Shown piece by piece: positions 11,446-24,300 of a stretch of 64,000 nt of DNA (its first letter is position 1; each line of letters begins with the position of its first letter). Both the position numbers and the translations under genes were made by a program. The notes under the pieces were generated by a model, which saw nothing but the letters and a program-made list of their open reading frames with translations, ran no database searches and had not been told where the DNA came from. Origin of the DNA: Arenicola marina (lineage: Eukaryota > Annelida > Polychaeta > Arenicolidae); NCBI GenBank assembly GCA_964019135.1, contig OZ025265.1:25085143-25149142 (forward strand), read 5' to 3'.

Positions 11446-12645
11446 AGCGGTACACACGGTCTACCGGTACACACGGTCTACCGGTAGACACTCTCTACCG
11501 GTACACACGGTCTACCGGTACTCATGGTCTACCGGTACACACGGTCTACCGGTACACACGGTCTACCGGTAGACACTCTCTACCGGTACACACGGTCTAC
11601 CAGTACACACGGTCTACCGGTACACACTTTCTAACGGTACGCACGGTCTACTGGTATACACGGTCTACCGGTACACACGGTCTACCGGTATACACGGTCT
11701 ACCGGTACATGCGGTCTACCGGTACTGACGGTTTACCGTTACTGACGGTTTACCGGTACACATGGTCTACCGGTAGACACTTTCTAACGGTACACACGGT
11801 CTACCGGTATACACGGTCTACCGGTACACACGGTCTACCGGTATACACGGTATACACGGTCTACCGGTACATGCGGTCTACCGGTACTGACGGTTTACCG
11901 TTACTGACGGTTTACCGGTACACACGGTCTACCGGTACACACGGTCTACCGGTACTGACGGTTTACCGTTACTGACGGTTTACCGGTACACACGGTCTAC
12001 CGGTACATACGCTCTACCGGTACACACGGTCTACCGGTACACACGGTCTACCGGTACATACGGTCTACCGGTACATACGGTCTACCGGTACACACGATCT
12101 ACCGGTGCACACGGTCTACCGGTACACACGGTCTACCGGTACATACGCTCTACCGGTACACACGGTCTACCGGTACACACGGTCTACCGGTACATACGGT
12201 CTACCGGTACATACGGTCTACCGGTACACACGATCTACCGGTGCACACGGTCTACCGGTACACACGGTCTACCGGTACACACGGTCTATCGGTACACACG
12301 GTCTACCGGTACACACGGTCTACCGGTACATACGGTCTACCGGTACATACGGTCTACCGGTACACACGATCTACCGGTGCACACGGTCTACCGGTACACA
12401 CGGTCTACCGGTACACACGGTCTATCGGTACACACGGTCTACCGGTACACACGGTCTACCGGTACACACGGTCTATCGGTACACACGGTCTACCGGTACA
12501 CACGGTCTACCGGTACACACGGTCTACCGGTACACACGGTCTACCGGTACACACGGTCTACCGGTACACACGGCCTATCGGTACACACGGCCTATCGGTA
12601 CACACGGTCTACCGGTACATACCGTCTATCGATACACACGTCCTG
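11446..12645. repeat. 17-bp satellite (GGTCTACCGGTACACAC)
   Basis: About 70 tandem copies of GGTCTACCGGTACACAC. Most copies contain the 8-bp palindrome TACCGGTA. Variants include CTGACGGTTTACCGTTA and GATCTACCGGTGCACAC. Variant CACACGATCT recurs at 12091, 12227 and 12363, exactly 136 bp (eight units) apart, so the right half is a higher-order array. The long ORFs rich in Tyr, Arg, Thr and His are by-products of a unit length not divisible by three. Confidence 0.95.
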
Positions 12646-12649
12646 TCTC

Positions 12650-15576
12650 ATCACCTCACAAGCTCTTGAAGTGGTCATTAACAGGAAGATAACCGCTACT
12701 CGACCGAAGACAGGGATCTAACCCACTCTATGCGTGTTATATTAAAGTGACTATTGTCTATTGTCAGCATTCGAGGCCCTTTTTTTCTGGGGTGACCCGT
12801 GCCGCTGGTTTCAGAGTGGAACCCTCTTGTGTTTTCTTTTGCAGGCCAGTCAACATAGCTCGCATAGCTTGCACATTGTCTGTTGTACATGGCACAGGGC
12901 TGGAGCGAACAAGCGCGGTTTGGCCACTCTGGTGGCAACAGAAATACTGCGACCCTCTTTTATGGGCCGCCAAATATTCCCAAGAGTATGTGACCTGCAC
13001 ACTCATTGACATTGGTACAGGTGAACGCCGACCCCCCAATGAAATATACACATGAAAATACTTTAATAATATGGGGTCTTTGAACTATACTGGTCTCTAT
13101 ACTGGTTCAGTTTGGTATAGGAACAGGTCTTCAGATTTCCAGAAGTACAAAATTGGAAATGCCATCGTCAAAAATGTTTTTGGCGAATTCTTTCTATATT
13201 ATTAGTTCAAGATTCAAGAATATGAAAATAAGTCTTTAGCAGACGGACCCCAGACCCCAGAGTACGCCAATGTTATATGCTGATCACGATGATGAACGGT
13301 ATAGTATCTACTGAATGGTAATGAACGTTAGTTCAAATCGGCGGAGGGTCAGTATTTTCCTCATTTCGGGGCCGAATGCCGTATAACCACAAGGAACAGC
13401 GACGCCATCTGGTGGGAGCATGCGTAACTACAAGTCTTCTACGCATGGTTGCAGGCTCGGCCAGTAGGGGGCACCAGTGTACGGCATCATCCCAGATGCA
13501 CCAGAGAGCCTCGATACCTTGGTTGAATTCGGATATGTGACCGGAGTAATCGGCGCAGATATTTGGAACATGCACACTCATACTTTCCGCTCATCTGCGG
13601 ATCAAGATAAACCGAAAGCAAAATACGCGGTCCGCGTGAATGTTGCACTTGCTGAACTGCACAAATCATGAAAATCGTTAAACAGTACCGTAAAATAAAT
13701 CAACGGATACGTGTTGTGTTAATTATTTTATTCTAGTCATAATATTATTTACAGATTTATTGCAGGTCGAAATACTACTTTATATATATTCTACGTATTG
13801 TTGGGCCTGGACGCCATGTTGGAAATCCTCGTGATCCTCCTCTGGGTGGGGAGTAAGGTTCGGGAATAAAATGTACCACGTGACCGCGTTATCGGACCAC
13901 AAGCTCCGCGTTCGCTTATGCACTCCGCGGAGGCCGACTACTCCGCTCGCATACCCGAACTCACCCCTAGTTGTTAATTTGAGCTGCAGGTCAGCCGGTC
14001 GTGGTGGGTTCGCACCCTGGCCATATCGCTTCATCCAACCACATGTCAGTGTCTCGGGAGTTTTTCTTGGCACAATTTAACGTTTGTTTGCACAGAGGTG
14101 GCCTAAACAACATCATTTCCATCCCCCACTTTACCCCATGTGTACGTGCCTTGGCGGCTCTACCAACTTATATACTGACAGCAATGCCCACCCCCATTCA
14201 GTAGCAGGGACACCTGTAGCATTGCACATGCAGTGGCGCCTCGCGGTGGCATAATCTGAACTACGATTTGCGAAGTTGTCTCTGGCACACTTGTACACAA
14301 TCCATTCCGGGTAGCATTGAAAGACACGGCTCGAGTCATAGAAAACAAAAAGAACAAACAAACTCCTAATCTTTGTCTAGCTCCGCCAGGGAGCGCGATG
14401 TGTATACACCAAGCTCGCGGGGCGCCCCCGTGCGGAGAGTGCGCAATGTGCGGTGGTAGATCGACAGGAAGTGTGAACCTTCCCGTCGACTGGAGTCTGA
14501 CGCGCTTCACGGTTGCGTTCTGATTATTCAGTTTGACGCTGTCGGACGCCAACAGACACAAACCGAAGGGAAAGTGTTTAAAGGCCGCTCTTGTGCTAAA
14601 TTGAGCCGCGAAATCCCGGTGGGGGGGTGGGGGGGGGACTGGTATACGAATCTTGTGGGGGGGTTCCGCGGGTGCGCCTTGATGCCTGAGATAGCGGACA
14701 TTTGGGATGAAAAAGTAGAGCGGATGTTTATGATGAAAGCGGATATTTTAAAATTTGTGACGGGGATGGCGGGGGGGGGGGGGGGTCTGATAATGTGCGA
14801 CATAGACAGCGTCAACGGAAATAATATCCCTTCCGATCGGATTTGGGCGGCAAAACGCCTCTTCTGGGAGGATTTTGGAGGTGACAGAGGGGGGCTTTAA
14901 CGCAGACCACCCCCAAAACCAGCGATGTATTAAATACCCCCCCCCCCAACTCCCGGGTGAGAAAGCTCACGGGACAATGCATCTTGGACAAGATGAAGTT
15001 GCCCCAGTTGCAGGTGCCAATTAAGGTCGAACCCAGTCGGCCTACTACCTGAACCTGGAAGATGTCCAACGAATTCGTACGACGAATTCGGTCGTCGTAC
15101 GCACACCGTGGACATGTTTGTGTTCATTAATAATATTTCAAATGATTGGACGGGGGGTGGCGGGGGGCGGGGGGGGTCCAGAGTGTCCTGAGCAGTCCCA
15201 TTCTTCCCCTCATTTGCCCGTTTGAATTATGATTACATTTAGGTCTGACGCCCCCCCCCCCCCCCCGCACCCCCACTCATCCCCAACGTCACATCGGCCC
15301 TGTTCTATTCTGTCGTGGATCCTTGGCATCAGGTTTCGGTGCTGACGCATGTGTTGAGGCGTGAGAGACACAGAAACGTCTGGCTGAATCTGGCATGCTA
15401 TCAACCTCTCTGCAGTGCCGTTGAAATTTTTGCTCAACTGGGGGAGGCAAGCTGCGTGACGAGGTCTCTTGAAAAACTGAAGACTGGTTGGACTAGAAGG
15501 ACGGGGGAGGCGAGGGGTGGTGGTGGGGGTGGGGGGGGGGGGGGGCAGGGCCAGGAGTTAATCCTGAGGAGGAGAC
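12650..15576. other. Spacer with one weak exon candidate
   Basis: Includes a weak plus-strand exon candidate at 12845-13020 (listed in findings), a B-box-like phrase at about 14000-14025 and poly-G/poly-C runs at about 14620, 14770, 14940 and 15250. A 10-bp-stem hairpin (CGTACGACGA with TCGTCGTACG) lies at 15076-15101. No gene is confidently supported. Confidence 0.3.
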
Positions 15577-15813
15577 CAATAGAACGATTCAGGCTGTCAA
15601 TCATTCACTGACGTCACTGTTGCTTTTATCCGATCATGTGGTGAAAAAAGTCGGACAAACGAAGTAGCAGGTTACTTTCTTGTCAGTTTCAGAGAAGAGT
15701 GCTTCTCACTTTTACATACAATCAGCCATGATTGTCAATTTTATACTCACGAGTAAGGAAAAAGGTCCCGGGCGTGGGCGGGGCTTAGTGTCGGAGCCTG
15801 GATCGGTCTATTG
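15577..15813. mobile_element. MITE with CAATAGACCGATCCAGGCT termini
   Basis: A 237-bp non-autonomous DNA element. The left end CAATAGAACGATTCAGGCT and the reverse complement of the right end (CAATAGACCGATCCAGGCT) differ at only two positions. It has no coding capacity. A perfect TGACGTCA lies at 15609-15616 inside the left end. Two further copies form the palindrome at 62.77-63.26 kb. The superfamily is not determined, as no clear target duplication is visible. Confidence 0.8.
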
Positions 15814-16464
15814 TTATGGGTGGCTAGAGGTGGGGGAGGACGGGGTAGGATGAAACAAACTACTCGCATTCGATTAACCACGTGTTTTGTGGGAGGGTGA
15901 GAGGTCCTTATGCTACCCTAACCTCCTCTCCCCCCCTCCTCCTCCTCCTCCTCCCCTCCCCACCCAGCACACATACTTTGTATGCCAATGACTGCTCCCT
16001 CTTGCTTAATTACCAGCGAAACAATTTCTCATTTAGCCGCCCCCAATCCCCCCTCCTCCGCGCCCCACCCACCCCTATCTTTCCCTCCCTACCTCACCCG
16101 CAACCATTCCCATGCCTTTCTGCGGATTGCCTAATTAATGAGTTCTCTCATTGTACGGATACGCGACACGTGCGGTCCATGCCGGAGCGCGGATGGTGGT
16201 TCCCCCGAGAGCATCAACAGTGTGCATTCCCTGGTCCGCACTGCCCGGCAACGAACGCAGAACCAGCTCAGCACGCACGTATACATTATGCACATCACTG
16301 CCAGACGGCAAATCCCATCAAAATAAATTTAAAAAAACGGTAACACGGCATAGGCCCGCCCCCCTGCGTCGCTGTGAAGTCGTCTTGAAGCTATGCAGTG
16401 GGCGATAAAGCGGCGACTCGGCATGAAACAAAAAACAAAATGGCTCCGTAATTACCATAGTAAC
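15814..16464. other. Spacer with CT-rich repeat
   Basis: A (CTC)n-rich stretch at about 15925-15965, otherwise unremarkable. No gene is supported. Confidence 0.3.
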
Positions 16465-16625
16465 GGCGGGGTAGAGCAGGGAAGGGAAGAGCGGAGCCAT
16501 GTCCCCGGGGGAAGCCCCTACTCATTGCGAAGAAAGACATGGAATATTTATCCTACCACCACACAAACATGGCCACAGCGGGGCTCGAATCACCGATCCA
16601 CGTGCCGTTAGGCTCTCAGGTGGGT
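16465..16625 (-). mobile_element. tRNA-derived SINE, copy 3 (truncated)
   Basis: A minus-strand partial copy that includes the CATGTCCCCGGGGG segment, an altered B-box and CACGTGCCGTTAGGCTCTCA. The A-box end and the 3' tail are missing, and no target duplication is visible. Confidence 0.85.
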
Positions 16626-17119
16626 TTGAATCTGGACACGGGCACCTAATCTTGTCATGTTTCATCCATATATCCTTCATCGTCCCGGCTCAGCTGAACC
16701 CTTGTATGCACCAAAGCGGAATAAGACACCAATTCATTTTATGTTCAACCCAAACAGTAGTGAAGAACACGCGCATTGGCGCATTGGCTCCACAGTGAAC
16801 GCGGTGGATATCTCAAGTTGTCACTCGCCATCTGCCTGTTTTTACTACTAGGAATAAGAATACGAATACTGCCATTGAACAATCTCACCAATGAGTCACT
16901 ACATTATCATGACAAAACACACGGTGTTCAAGCGCAGTCAGTAACTGGACGAGGTATTTTTCTATTTGTGATGGCGTCGTCGCCACATCTAACGTCACAG
17001 ACATTAAGATAATGAACTAAACAACCAATATTTCTGCCAGACTGCCTTTTACGGCACAACCTGGCCTTTGTGAGTGTGTCTGCCAGTTCTGGTGCGCCAG
17101 ACTATAGTACATAAAAGGC

Positions 17120-17650
17120 ACCTTAGACCATACAGCCTTTAGGTGACTTTGCGTTGATGAGTAACTCAACCTGGGCCGATGTAGCTAAATCGTGGTACCA
17201 CTTTAGGCAAACCTGCAAGGTTGATATCAACGTTCTAGAATATCCTCCGTGGAACACCTTTTTTATGACAAATGGAAATTTAATACGACCAAAAGAAGAA
17301 TTTCTAAAGAAAGGAGTTATTTTTGTTAATAATATTGTGGATGAAAATGGACTCTTTCTGAGCTGGAAACACTTTGTAAACAGATGTAAAATAAACATAA
17401 ATTTCGTAGATTTTTGTGGTTTTTAAACATTCTATACCAAGAGACTGGAAAGAACAATGTTCCGTACTGCAGCGGAAACAGGCATCCGTTACATATAACT
17501 TTACAGACGCTGTTTTGAAGGTAGCGAGCAAAAACAAACATTTTTCTTCTTGGAGTTCATTTTGACTTTTGTGATCGCCGAACTGGTGACACAAAATATA
17601 TTTGGAGTACACATGGGCGTATAATATATAATGAAAATAAAACCATTCAG
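17120..17650 (+). mobile_element. Second Tx1/L1-like LINE remnant
   Basis: An open segment at 17154-17426 encodes sequence homologous to the LINE at 1.1-2.5 kb. WADVAKSWYHF aligns with WSDVFRAWVKL, PPWNTFFMTNGNL with PIWNTYFLCNSNL, and FLKKGVIFVNNIVDENG with FIDKGIIYLNDLINEKG. After a stop the homology resumes out of frame at about 17428 (a diverged IPRDW match) and fades by about 17650. It is an internal fragment with no TSD seen and is clearly more diverged than the first copy. Confidence 0.85.
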
Positions 17651-18297
17651 TCACACATCGAATATCCTCTCGCTGCTAACTTCATCAAAACACCAACACA
17701 GACGCGAAGTAAACATAAAGTTTTATCCTTTGTCACCATGTTGTTTTCACATTCCAATGTATGACAGAAATGAGATATTTATATATTTATGTTATGAACT
17801 TGCGCATGAAACGACTGCAAAAGAGGAAGGGACCTCATTCAGTACTTACTAGTTGACTAAAAGTTTCACAAACCCTCGTCGTGAGCGGGAGAGAAAAATA
17901 GGTGCGGCCGCATTCTTCAAAGGCAAAGGTAAAATCCAACGACATTTTGACATTTACTGTCTGGACGTGACTGCATCAGAGCGGATAAGATAGACAAGTA
18001 AATCGGGTTAGTTAGACCATGAATCAGCCGTATCATCTGCCAGATGGTGCAGAAGGGCACATACATGTCACAGTCACAGCACCTGCTTGTTCTCCTGTAT
18101 AACTGGATGCATTTCTTTGAGACAGGACAGGTATACCGGCCGCCCCGTATACTTAACCTCTTTTAGGCGTGCCGACGGAACGGTAAAACAATCGACAAAC
18201 CTTGGGTCATCAACATGCTCTCCACTTTAAGATGTCACGTGAATCGCTTCACGGTTCATAACGATTGCATGACGTTGAAAATAAAATTAAAATATGG
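17651..18297. other. Likely first intron of the Rab27-binding gene
   Basis: Mixed AT-rich sequence. If the minus-strand exon at 18304-18425 is used, this is the 5' part of the intron that follows it. No further exon could be recognised. Confidence 0.3.
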
Positions 18298-18303
18298 ACT
18301 TAC

Positions 18304-18425
18304 TTTAAGCGTTCCTTTTCTTGCTGTCGAAGGTCAAAGTCCCTCTGTATGACCTTGAGCACTTTCTCGCACTCCTCCTCGGACAAGTGGGCAAGTTCCA
18401 CTTTTCGCGGCAAACGGGAAACCAT
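18304..18425 (-). CDS. First coding exon, Slp/MyRIP-like Rab27-binding protein
   Basis: Forty codons from an ATG at 18425 to a consensus donor (AAA|GTAAGT, exon end 18304, phase 2). Residues about 9-40 read VELAHLSEEECEKVLKVIQR then DFDLRQQEKERL. This is the first helix of the Slp homology / Rab-binding domain of synaptotagmin-like proteins, melanophilin and MyRIP (pattern L-S/T-xEE...hhxVhQRDFxLRxxExxRL). In that family this helix binds Rab27-GTP and is followed by a zinc finger and then C2 domains or a myosin-binding tail, linking secretory granules to membrane or actin. No zinc-finger exon is visible downstream on the minus strand within the window, so the rest probably lies to the left across long introns or beyond the edge. 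Which subfamily it belongs to cannot be decided from one exon. Confidence 0.8.
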
Positions 18426-18429
18426 GGTG

Positions 18430-21380
18430 ACTGTCGTCTGCGTATCGTTTGAATCGATCAAATTTTCCGCATGAACTCAATGCGGCAAGGTCAAGGTTAC
18501 GAGGATCTACTTCTTGAAAACAGTTGACATTTATCCATATTCACACGAAGTCGTATCCGTTGTCCATTCCTGGCGTGGTCACAAATTATCCATTTCTAAA
18601 GTTGATTTGACGATTATGTCTGTGAATCCAATGACTGACCTAAGTCAAACACCACGCGATATGCCACTAATTTTACTTATCTCGCGAATTATATACAACT
18701 TAATATCGTGTTGATAATATATATAGCTCCAACGTTCAATACGTCACATGTCGTACAATGACTATTCCATTATATGGAGACGAGCGGTCGCGTCGTTGGC
18801 ACTGGCTGAGGCGCGCGAGGCAAGTATCCTGTGGCGGTTTTGAGCTTTAGGATCATTAAAGTCACCACACATCAGTATCATCATGCTTAATGTCATCGTG
18901 CGTCCATGACTAGTATCCAGGCAGGGGCTGAGTTGTTGATGTGCTGAGTGGCATCCTCCAATTAATGTCGAGTTCAGATTCAATGTTGCTGTTCTTCTCG
19001 TTGGGTCAACATTACCATCTGAAAAAAAGTAACGGGTAAACAGAGTTAATTTTAAGGACAAAAATGTGCTTAGATATCGAATGGCAAAAGAAATGTTAAT
19101 GTCAAGTTCATTTGATTGACCTGAAAAGAGTTCGTTATTAGGAAAATTTGCAGCCTTTCAGAGGAAACGAGAACATACAACAACAGCACAGTATATGACA
19201 CTGACATTTTTAAGATTAGAAATTGTATCAGATGACATCCAATAGTGAGGTATGTTGTCGTGTCTACGACATGTAGAGGGACACGGGTACGCCCAACACA
19301 ACTAGCGACATAACGAAGAGACCTCATCATGGTACGAACTCTGACGCCAAGTTCCAATCTTCTCTTTTCGCATTTGGCCCCATGCCATCATAAGATAAGA
19401 TGAAGAGAGATGTCTTGTCGGGCAACTATGTATATAGCGTGTGGGCTCAAAGAGCTACCCCCCCCCCCCCCCCTCCCACACACACACACCTTGCATTGAA
19501 CATTGGGCACGGGCTCCCTGTGCCCCCCCCCCCCACCCCTCCGCCCCACTGGATGCGCCACTGGTTCCTAGCCAAGAAAATGATTATAATTCCCAGTACC
19601 TACTACTCTGCCTTGAGCACGTGCGGCATGTCCTGCGACGAGGATTCGAAGCTACAATGTGCCACATAGCCATAATGAAGCCGCATAAGTGTCTTTACTT
19701 TTTCTAACCATATAAGGGCTTCCATCAAAAGCCCATAAACTTTGATCAATATATAAGCATTGACTTTTACTTACCCTTGTCAAGGCGTGACATTTCAACC
19801 TATATATCATCACTCATTGTCAGCAAATCTTTATTTACTGTCGCCTTGCTACACTATTATAAGGTCGAGAGCGGGTTGGGGTAAAACTAATTTAGTCGAT
19901 ATCACACGGATGTTTTCTCCAGGAAGTACATTATATCATATAATATACGTTTCCAGTGACAAGATATTTTCGCCAGATACTTCCCGGAATAACCCCCATC
20001 CCCATCAAACACGTTAAGTTAGGATCAAGCAATTCCGTCGTATCATAATACGGAACGAAAAGGATCTAACGCCGCTGAAAAATTCTTCTAATGCAGCTTA
20101 TAATTTGCAGTCCTTGGGCCATTTGTTCACTTATCCCATTGATCCAAATACAACAGCTGGCGGGGTTGAAGTAGATCGCATTGCCGTGTCAATGGAATCG
20201 ATGAGCTGGGCCTGTCTGTACCAGTGGGTTATATAAGAACGCTCGCACTGAACTCATATCGATTAACCTAGATTAAGACTTCTAGGCAGGCAGCTGTTAC
20301 GTTGAGGTAAGTCGTAACCTGCTTAGCTTAGCAGTTGGTAAGCAGGCTGAGCTGCAGACAAACAGGTCGTGGGTTCGCGCCCTGACGCCTTCCTTTGGGG
20401 GGGTGGGGGGGGGGGGTCCAGGCAAGTCTCATGGCGTCGGGAAGGCGCCTTCCCGGCCACAACAGTGGCATAAAACATAAACATTGTGTTTCGTGACGTC
20501 ATGATGGCTGACATGCCGACTCGATGCCTCATGATATAATATAATATTGCAAGAGGTCACATGATAAGCACGTGACGCATTCGACGTCTCGGGAAACATG
20601 CGTTATGCCTTGGAACTCCGTCGTATCGGCTTTGCGCCAGACACAGGGATGCAAATAATCAACTTGTATATATCGGAACGACAAATAAAAACGCCAGGGC
20701 TAATAGGAGCGTCCGACAAACGCCAAGTAGTCACGTGATCCGTCCCAGACAAGGTGACGTCAGACATGTAGCGTTCTTTGGTAACGCCAAGCAAGAAACA
20801 GACAGGAATTCAGCGAGAAAGAGACCACGGTGTCGCGTCCGTCGTCGAGCTGCCTCCCGCTATTCAGTCCGCCATCAGTCGGATAAAGACCTCTGAAGCT
20901 CTCCATCCTTTTCCGGCTGCCACACAACACCATGCCGACGTAATGGTCCCCCCCCGCTCTCCCCAGACATCTATAATAGGACAACATGGAGGTCTCCCGT
21001 GTCTCTTAGACCAACTCCCTCCATCGCCCCTCGCACACGTCGACCATGCCATCAGCACATCTCCCCGTAACCTCCATGCAGCCCCCCCCCCCGCCTACCC
21101 CTTCCAAATGTGTCCCCCAGAGAGGCCGTCGCACCGATGGGTGCTAACCCCCAGATAATGGCTCTTCTGTCATGAGCAGTCATGGCGCACAGTCAATGCT
21201 TTGAAAGGTAATCATTTCCTTTTGGTGCGACAGACAACACGTGATGACGCCTCAGCGGCACGGATGGCGCCATCGGATTGGGATTGCATGGTTGGGATTC
21301 GAACCCCGGCCTGACCCGCATGTTAGCGTATCCCCATCCTCAGCGTGTACCCTGCACGACGTCCTAAGCTATAAAGATCA
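18430..21380. other. Upstream region of the Rab27-binding exon
   Basis: Should contain the 5' UTR and promoter of the minus-strand gene but shows no clear core promoter. Holds C-runs (about 19460, 19525), G-runs (about 20398-20416) and two isolated TGACGTCA sites (20494-20501, 20755-20762). A reverse tRNA-like B-box lies at about 21294-21318. ORFs over the C-runs are proline artefacts. Confidence 0.35.
20300..20390 (+). repeat. tRNA-like repeat (A- and B-box)
   Basis: CTTAGCTTAGCAGTTGGTAA resembles a tRNA A-box arm, and GTGGGTTCGCGCCCTG at 20368-20385 a B-box. The spacing is roughly tRNA-sized but the acceptor stem does not pair, so this is a tRNA-derived repeat and not a gene. Similar B-boxes occur near 0.98 and 14.0 kb. 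Confidence 0.5.
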
Positions 21381-21382
21381 TG

Positions 21383-24300
21383 ACACGCAACGAGTCATGA
21401 ACAGCATGGTGCAGTAGGCCGCCAAGCTGGGCCAATGAACCTCTCGGGCAACGGGTCATGAACAGCATGGTGCAGTAGGCCGCCACACTGGACCAATGAA
21501 CCTCTCGGGCAACGGGTCATGGACAACATGGTGCAGTAGGCCGCCACACTGGACCAATGAACCTCTCGGGCAACGGGTCCTGAACAGCATGGTGCAGTAG
21601 GCCGCCACACTGGGCCAATGAACCTCTCGGGCAACGGGTCATGAACAGCATGGTGCAGTAGGCCGCCACACTGGACCAATGAACCTCTCGGGCAACGGGT
21701 CCTGAACAGCATGGTGCAGTAGGCCGCCACACTGGGCCAATGAACCTCTCGGGCAACGGGTCATGAACAGCATGGTGCAGTAGGCCGCCAAGCTGGACCA
21801 ATGAACCTCTCGTCAACGGGTCATTAACAGCATGGTGCAGTAGGCCGCCAAACTGGGCCAATGAACCTCTCGGGCAACGGGTCATGAACAGCATGGTGCA
21901 GTAGGCCGCCAAGCTGGGTCAATGAACCTCTCGTCAACGGGTCATGAACAGCATGGTGCAGTAGGCCGCCAAGCTGGGTCAATGAACCTCTCGGGCAACG
22001 GGTCATGAACAGCATGGTGCATTAGGCTGCCAAACTGGGCCAATGAACCTCTCAGACAACGGGTCATGAACAGCATGGTGCAGTAGGCCGCCAAACTGGG
22101 CCAATGAACCTATCGGGCAACGGGTCCTGAACAGCATGGTGCATTAGGCTGCCAAACTGGGCCAATGAACCTCTCAGACAACGGGTCATGAACAGCATGG
22201 TGCAGTAGGCCGCCAAACTGGGCCAATGAACCTCTCGGGCAACGGGTCCTGAACAGCATGGTGCAGTAGGCTGCCAGACTGGGCCAATGAACCACTCGGG
22301 CAACGGGTCCTGAACAGCATGGTGCAGTAGGCCGCCACACTGGGCCAATGAACCTCTCGGGCAACGGGTCATGAACAGCATGGTGTAGTAGGCTGCCCAA
22401 CTGGGCCAATGAACCTCTCGGGCAACGGGTCATGAACAGCATAGTGCAGTAGGCTGCCAAACTAGGCCAATGAACCCTTCGGGCAACGGGTCATGAACAG
22501 CATGGTGTAGTAGGCTGCCCAACTGGGCCAATGAACCTCTCGGGCAACGGGTCATGGACAACATGGTGCAGTAGGCCGCCAAACTGGGCCAATGAACCTC
22601 TCGGGCAACGGGTCATGAACAGCATGGTGCAGTAGGCCGCCAAACTGGGCCAATGAACCTTTCGGGCAACGGGTCCTGAACAACATGGTGCAGTAGGCCG
22701 CCAGACTGGGCCAATGAACCTCTCGGGCAACGGGTCATGAACAACATGGTGCAGTAGGCTGCCAAACTAGGCCAATGAACCTCTCGGGCAACGGGTCATG
22801 AACAGCATGGTGCAGTAGGCTGTCAAACTGGGCCAATGAACCTCTCGGGCAACGGGTCCTGAACAGCATGGTGCAGTAGGCTGCCAAACTGGGCCAATGA
22901 ACCTCTCAGATAACGGGTCATGAACAGCATGGTGCCGTAGGCCGCCACACTGGGCCAATGAACCTCTCGGGCAACGGGTCCTGAACAGCATGATGCAGTA
23001 GGCCGCCACACTGGGCCAATGAACCTCTCGGGCAACGGGTCATGAACAGCATGGTGCAGTAGGCTGTCAAACTGGGCCAATGAACCTCTCGGGCAACGGG
23101 TCCTGAACAGCATGGTGCAGTAGGCTGCCAAACTAGGCCAATGAACCTCTCGGGCAACGGGTCATGAACAGCATGGTGCAGTAGGCTGTCAAACTGGGCC
23201 AATGAACCTCTCGGGCAACGGGTCCTGAACAGCATGGTGCAGTAGGCTGCCAAACTGGGCCAATGAACCTCTCAGATAACGGGTCATGAACAGCATGGTG
23301 CCGTAGGCCGCCACACTGGGCCAATGAACCTCTCGGGCAACGGGTCCTGAACAGCATGATGCAGTAGGCCGCCACACTGGGCCAATGAACCTCTCGGGCA
23401 ACGGGTCATGAACAGCATGGTGCAGTAGGCCCCCAAACTGGGCCAATGAACCTTTCGGGCAACGGGTCATGAACAACATGGTGCAGTAGGCCGCCAGACT
23501 GGGCCAATGAACCTCTCGGGCAACGGGTCATGAACAGCATGGTGCAGTAGGCCGCCACACTGGACCAATGAACCTCTCGGGCAACGGGTCATGAACAGCA
23601 TGGTGCAGTAGGCCGCCAAACTGGACCAATGAACCTCTCGGGCAACGGGTCATGAACAACATGGTGCAGTAGGCGGCCAGACTGGGCCAATGAACCTCTC
23701 GGGCAACGGGTCATGAACAGCATGGTGCAGTAGGCCGCCAAACTGGGCCAATGAACCTTTCGGGCAACGGGTCATGAACAACATGGTGCAGTAGGCCGCC
23801 AGACTGGGCCAATGAACCTCTCGGGCAACGGGTCATGAACAACATGGTGCAGTAGGCTGCCAAACTAGGCCAATGAACCTCTCGGGCAACGGGTCATGAA
23901 CAGCATGGTGCAGTAGGCCGCCACACTGGACCAATGAACCTCTCGGGCAACGGGTCATGAACAGCATGGTGCAGTAGGCTGCCAAACTGGACCAATGAAC
24001 CTCTCGGGCAACGGGTCATAAACAGCATGGTGCAGTAGGCCGCCAAACTGGGCCAATGAACCTCTCGGGCAACGGGTCATGAACAACATGGTGCAGTAGG
24101 CCGCCAGACTGGGCCAATGAACCTCTCGGGCAACGGGTCATGAACAGCATAGTGCAGTAGGCCGCCAAACTGGCCCCAATGAACCTTTCGGGCAACGGGT
24201 CATGAACAGCATAGTGCAGTAGGCTGCCAAACTAGGCCAATGAACCTCTCGGGCAACGGGTCATGAACAGCATAGTGCAGTAGGCCGCCAAACTGGCCCC

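Noticed and set aside
11709-12721. Plus-strand ORFs rich in Tyr-Arg-Tyr-Thr-Arg-Ser-Thr
   Set aside because: Frame readings of the 17-bp satellite.
13490-13970. Possible inverted repeat (GCCGA-TACTCCG...ATCCGAA and its mirror)
   Set aside because: Similarity is limited to about 40 bp with many mismatches and does not extend to clear ends.
20300-20390. tRNA gene
   Set aside because: The acceptor stem does not pair; only box-like motifs remain.
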